Origin: Hyperoodon ampullatus
Lineage: Eukaryota; Chordata; Mammalia; Artiodactyla; Ziphiidae
Direction: 5' to 3'
NCBI GenBank assembly: GCA_949752795.1
Contig: CATKHW010000008.1
Location: 3,038,001-3,102,000, forward strand
Length of the DNA: 64,000 nt
Part shown: one piece after another, positions 63,009 through 64,000 of the stretch
Layout: each line of letters begins with the position of its first letter
Position numbering within the stretch: position 1 is the stretch's first letter
Made by a program: the position numbers and the translations under genes
The notes under the pieces: generated by a model
Database searches by the model: none
What the model was told of the DNA's origin: nothing
Seen by the model: only the letters and a program-made list of their open reading frames with translations

Positions 63009-63332
63009 CAAGTTGAGGTTCTTGTAAGCAGTGCAGCCCTAAATTTTGGGGTGTCTCTGTCTTATTGATTTTCAGTTTTCCCAAGGTATATTCCCTAGAC
63101 TGGAAGTGCACTTGGCTCTGTAGCTCTGTTGTTTCCTTGTTTTAGGGAACACAATGCACTCCTCCAGAGAGGCAGTTGGCATTTTACATCCCGCCCATCA
63201 GCATAACTAGGCTCCCTGTTCTCCAGGGCCTGTGTTGCCTTTCTAGTTTTTACACATTTTGCGGATGTCCCTTTTGTCCGGTGGGAAGTGATACTGCGTT
63301 GTAGTGCAGATTTGCATTGACCGCTTGCTTGC
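62439..63332 (-). mobile_element. Antisense L1 3' end, units 11-12
   Basis: A complete copy from the T-rich tract GGTTTTTTTGTTTTG to the palindrome. Variants include CATATTTATGCCAGTTAGG and GTGTGGGGATTGACTC. Confidence 0.65.
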
Positions 63333-64000
63333 TCGGCCAAAAAGGGCGTTTGCGTTTTCTCCTGAATATATCCAGGAGAAAACGCATATGCACTTTTTGG
63401 CCCATTGCATCATTGTCGAATTTGTGCCCCTCTTCCTGTGCTTTAAAGGCGATTCCAATTTACCTCTTGAAATCTGTTTCCTTCTATTCTGGCTCGCTTT
63501 CAAGTCCACCTTGTTGCCTTCCCTCAACAGATTTTTGGACGATAGTTTCCCTTTATTACTCTGCCCGTTTGTGAATTGCTGGGCCCCTGAGCTCCATTTT
63601 TCAACTCGATTTTTGTGAGCTGACCGCAAGTCCAAAATTTTGGTTCACGACCTATACTGGTTCCCGGCGGGTGGCTGAGACTTTGGCTAATACTTCTTCC
63701 TGCCAGGAGATTAGAGTGACTAATGCCGGACCAAATGCCTAACAGCTACTCTCTCATTGGTTTTCCATCTTCCCTTTCATCCTCCGCCAAATTGGCAACA
63801 TGTGAGAACCAGGAGGATAAAGGGGGGGCTGTCTCTCTAAGTTGGGAGATTGATAGTAAAGCATTTGGAAATTCAAATCGGAGCACCAGGAAAGGGACTA
63901 TTAGTTGAGTTTTAGAAACCTTTCGTATTCACAGTGTGTCCATTCTCTAGGTTTCCCGTACATGTTATAGCTGTAGTAATATTCCCTTCAACCTGGAGAG
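63009..64000 (+). repeat. Large satellite unit 12 (cut by window end)
   Basis: The first ~990 bp of a unit, ending in the unrecognised part at TTCAACCTGGAGAG. It contains a run GGGGGGG near 63824 that other units lack. Confidence 0.93.
63333..63404. repeat. 72-bp palindrome, unit 12
   Basis: The ends are altered (TCGGCCAA and GGCCCA). The inner stem GCGTTTTCTCCTG and AGGAGAAAACGC is intact, with a single change at the centre (ATATATCCAGG). Confidence 0.87.

Larger units (their letters stand above)
50844..64000 (+). repeat. ~1737-bp tandem satellite, block 2 (seven units plus a partial)
   Basis: CAAGTTGAG landmarks fall at 50849, 52586, 54321, 56060, 57799, 59536, 61272 and 63009, giving periods of 1737, 1735, 1739, 1739, 1737, 1736 and 1737 bp. 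Units are far more alike than in the first block and all lie in the same direction. No gene and no new transposon insertion were seen. The array continues beyond the window. Confidence 0.97.

Noticed and set aside
50844..64000. Endogenous retrovirus or long terminal repeats as the source of the 1.7-kb unit
   Set aside because: No retroviral protein motifs, primer-binding site or paired LTR structure could be seen. An LTR origin of the unassigned ~0.8 kb remains open but unsupported.
50844..64000. CENP-B box (centromeric protein binding site) in either satellite
   Set aside because: I looked for the TTCG....A..CGGG pattern and its complement and found no match with correct spacing. One CCCGTCTAAATGCCGAA near 53300 is two bases too long.

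Overview
This window is eukaryotic satellite DNA with no protein-coding gene that I can support. A tRNA-derived SINE at 26159-26390 has the head, GC-rich body and oligo(A) tail of the CHR SINE family, which is typical of whales and dolphins. The host is therefore most likely a cetacean, and the locus is a heterochromatic (pericentromeric or similar) array. The many short open frames are by-products of the repeats.

Layout: (1) 1 to ~24222 is a continuous tandem array of a 24/25-bp unit (CTCCATG..., ending TCATCACAATG), all in one orientation. Its variants are arranged in higher-order modules that recur in a fixed order; the clearest cycle is ~2.4 kb. (2) ~24223-30977 is part of a second tandem family with a ~1737-bp unit, here two internal and two truncated units. 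One internal unit is very divergent and carries the SINE. (3) ~30978-50843 is a second block of the same 24/25-bp satellite in the same orientation. (4) ~50844-64000 returns to the ~1737-bp family, with seven units spaced 1735-1739 bp apart and an eighth cut by the window end.

The ~1737-bp unit is composite. About half is a decayed L1 3' end (3'UTR plus the tail of ORF2) lying antisense to the + strand. It is interrupted by a ~72-bp near-perfect palindrome with TTGGCCAA ends that resembles a mariner-derived MITE. The remaining ~0.8 kb I do not recognise. The 20-kb block of short-unit satellite sits inside one large unit, whose sequence resumes on the far side with ~170 bp missing. The most interesting signals are this nesting, the regularly spaced palindromes with changes mirrored between their arms, and the higher-order organisation of the short-unit satellite. 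All comparisons with L1, CHR SINE and MITE are from recognition by eye; no database search was run.
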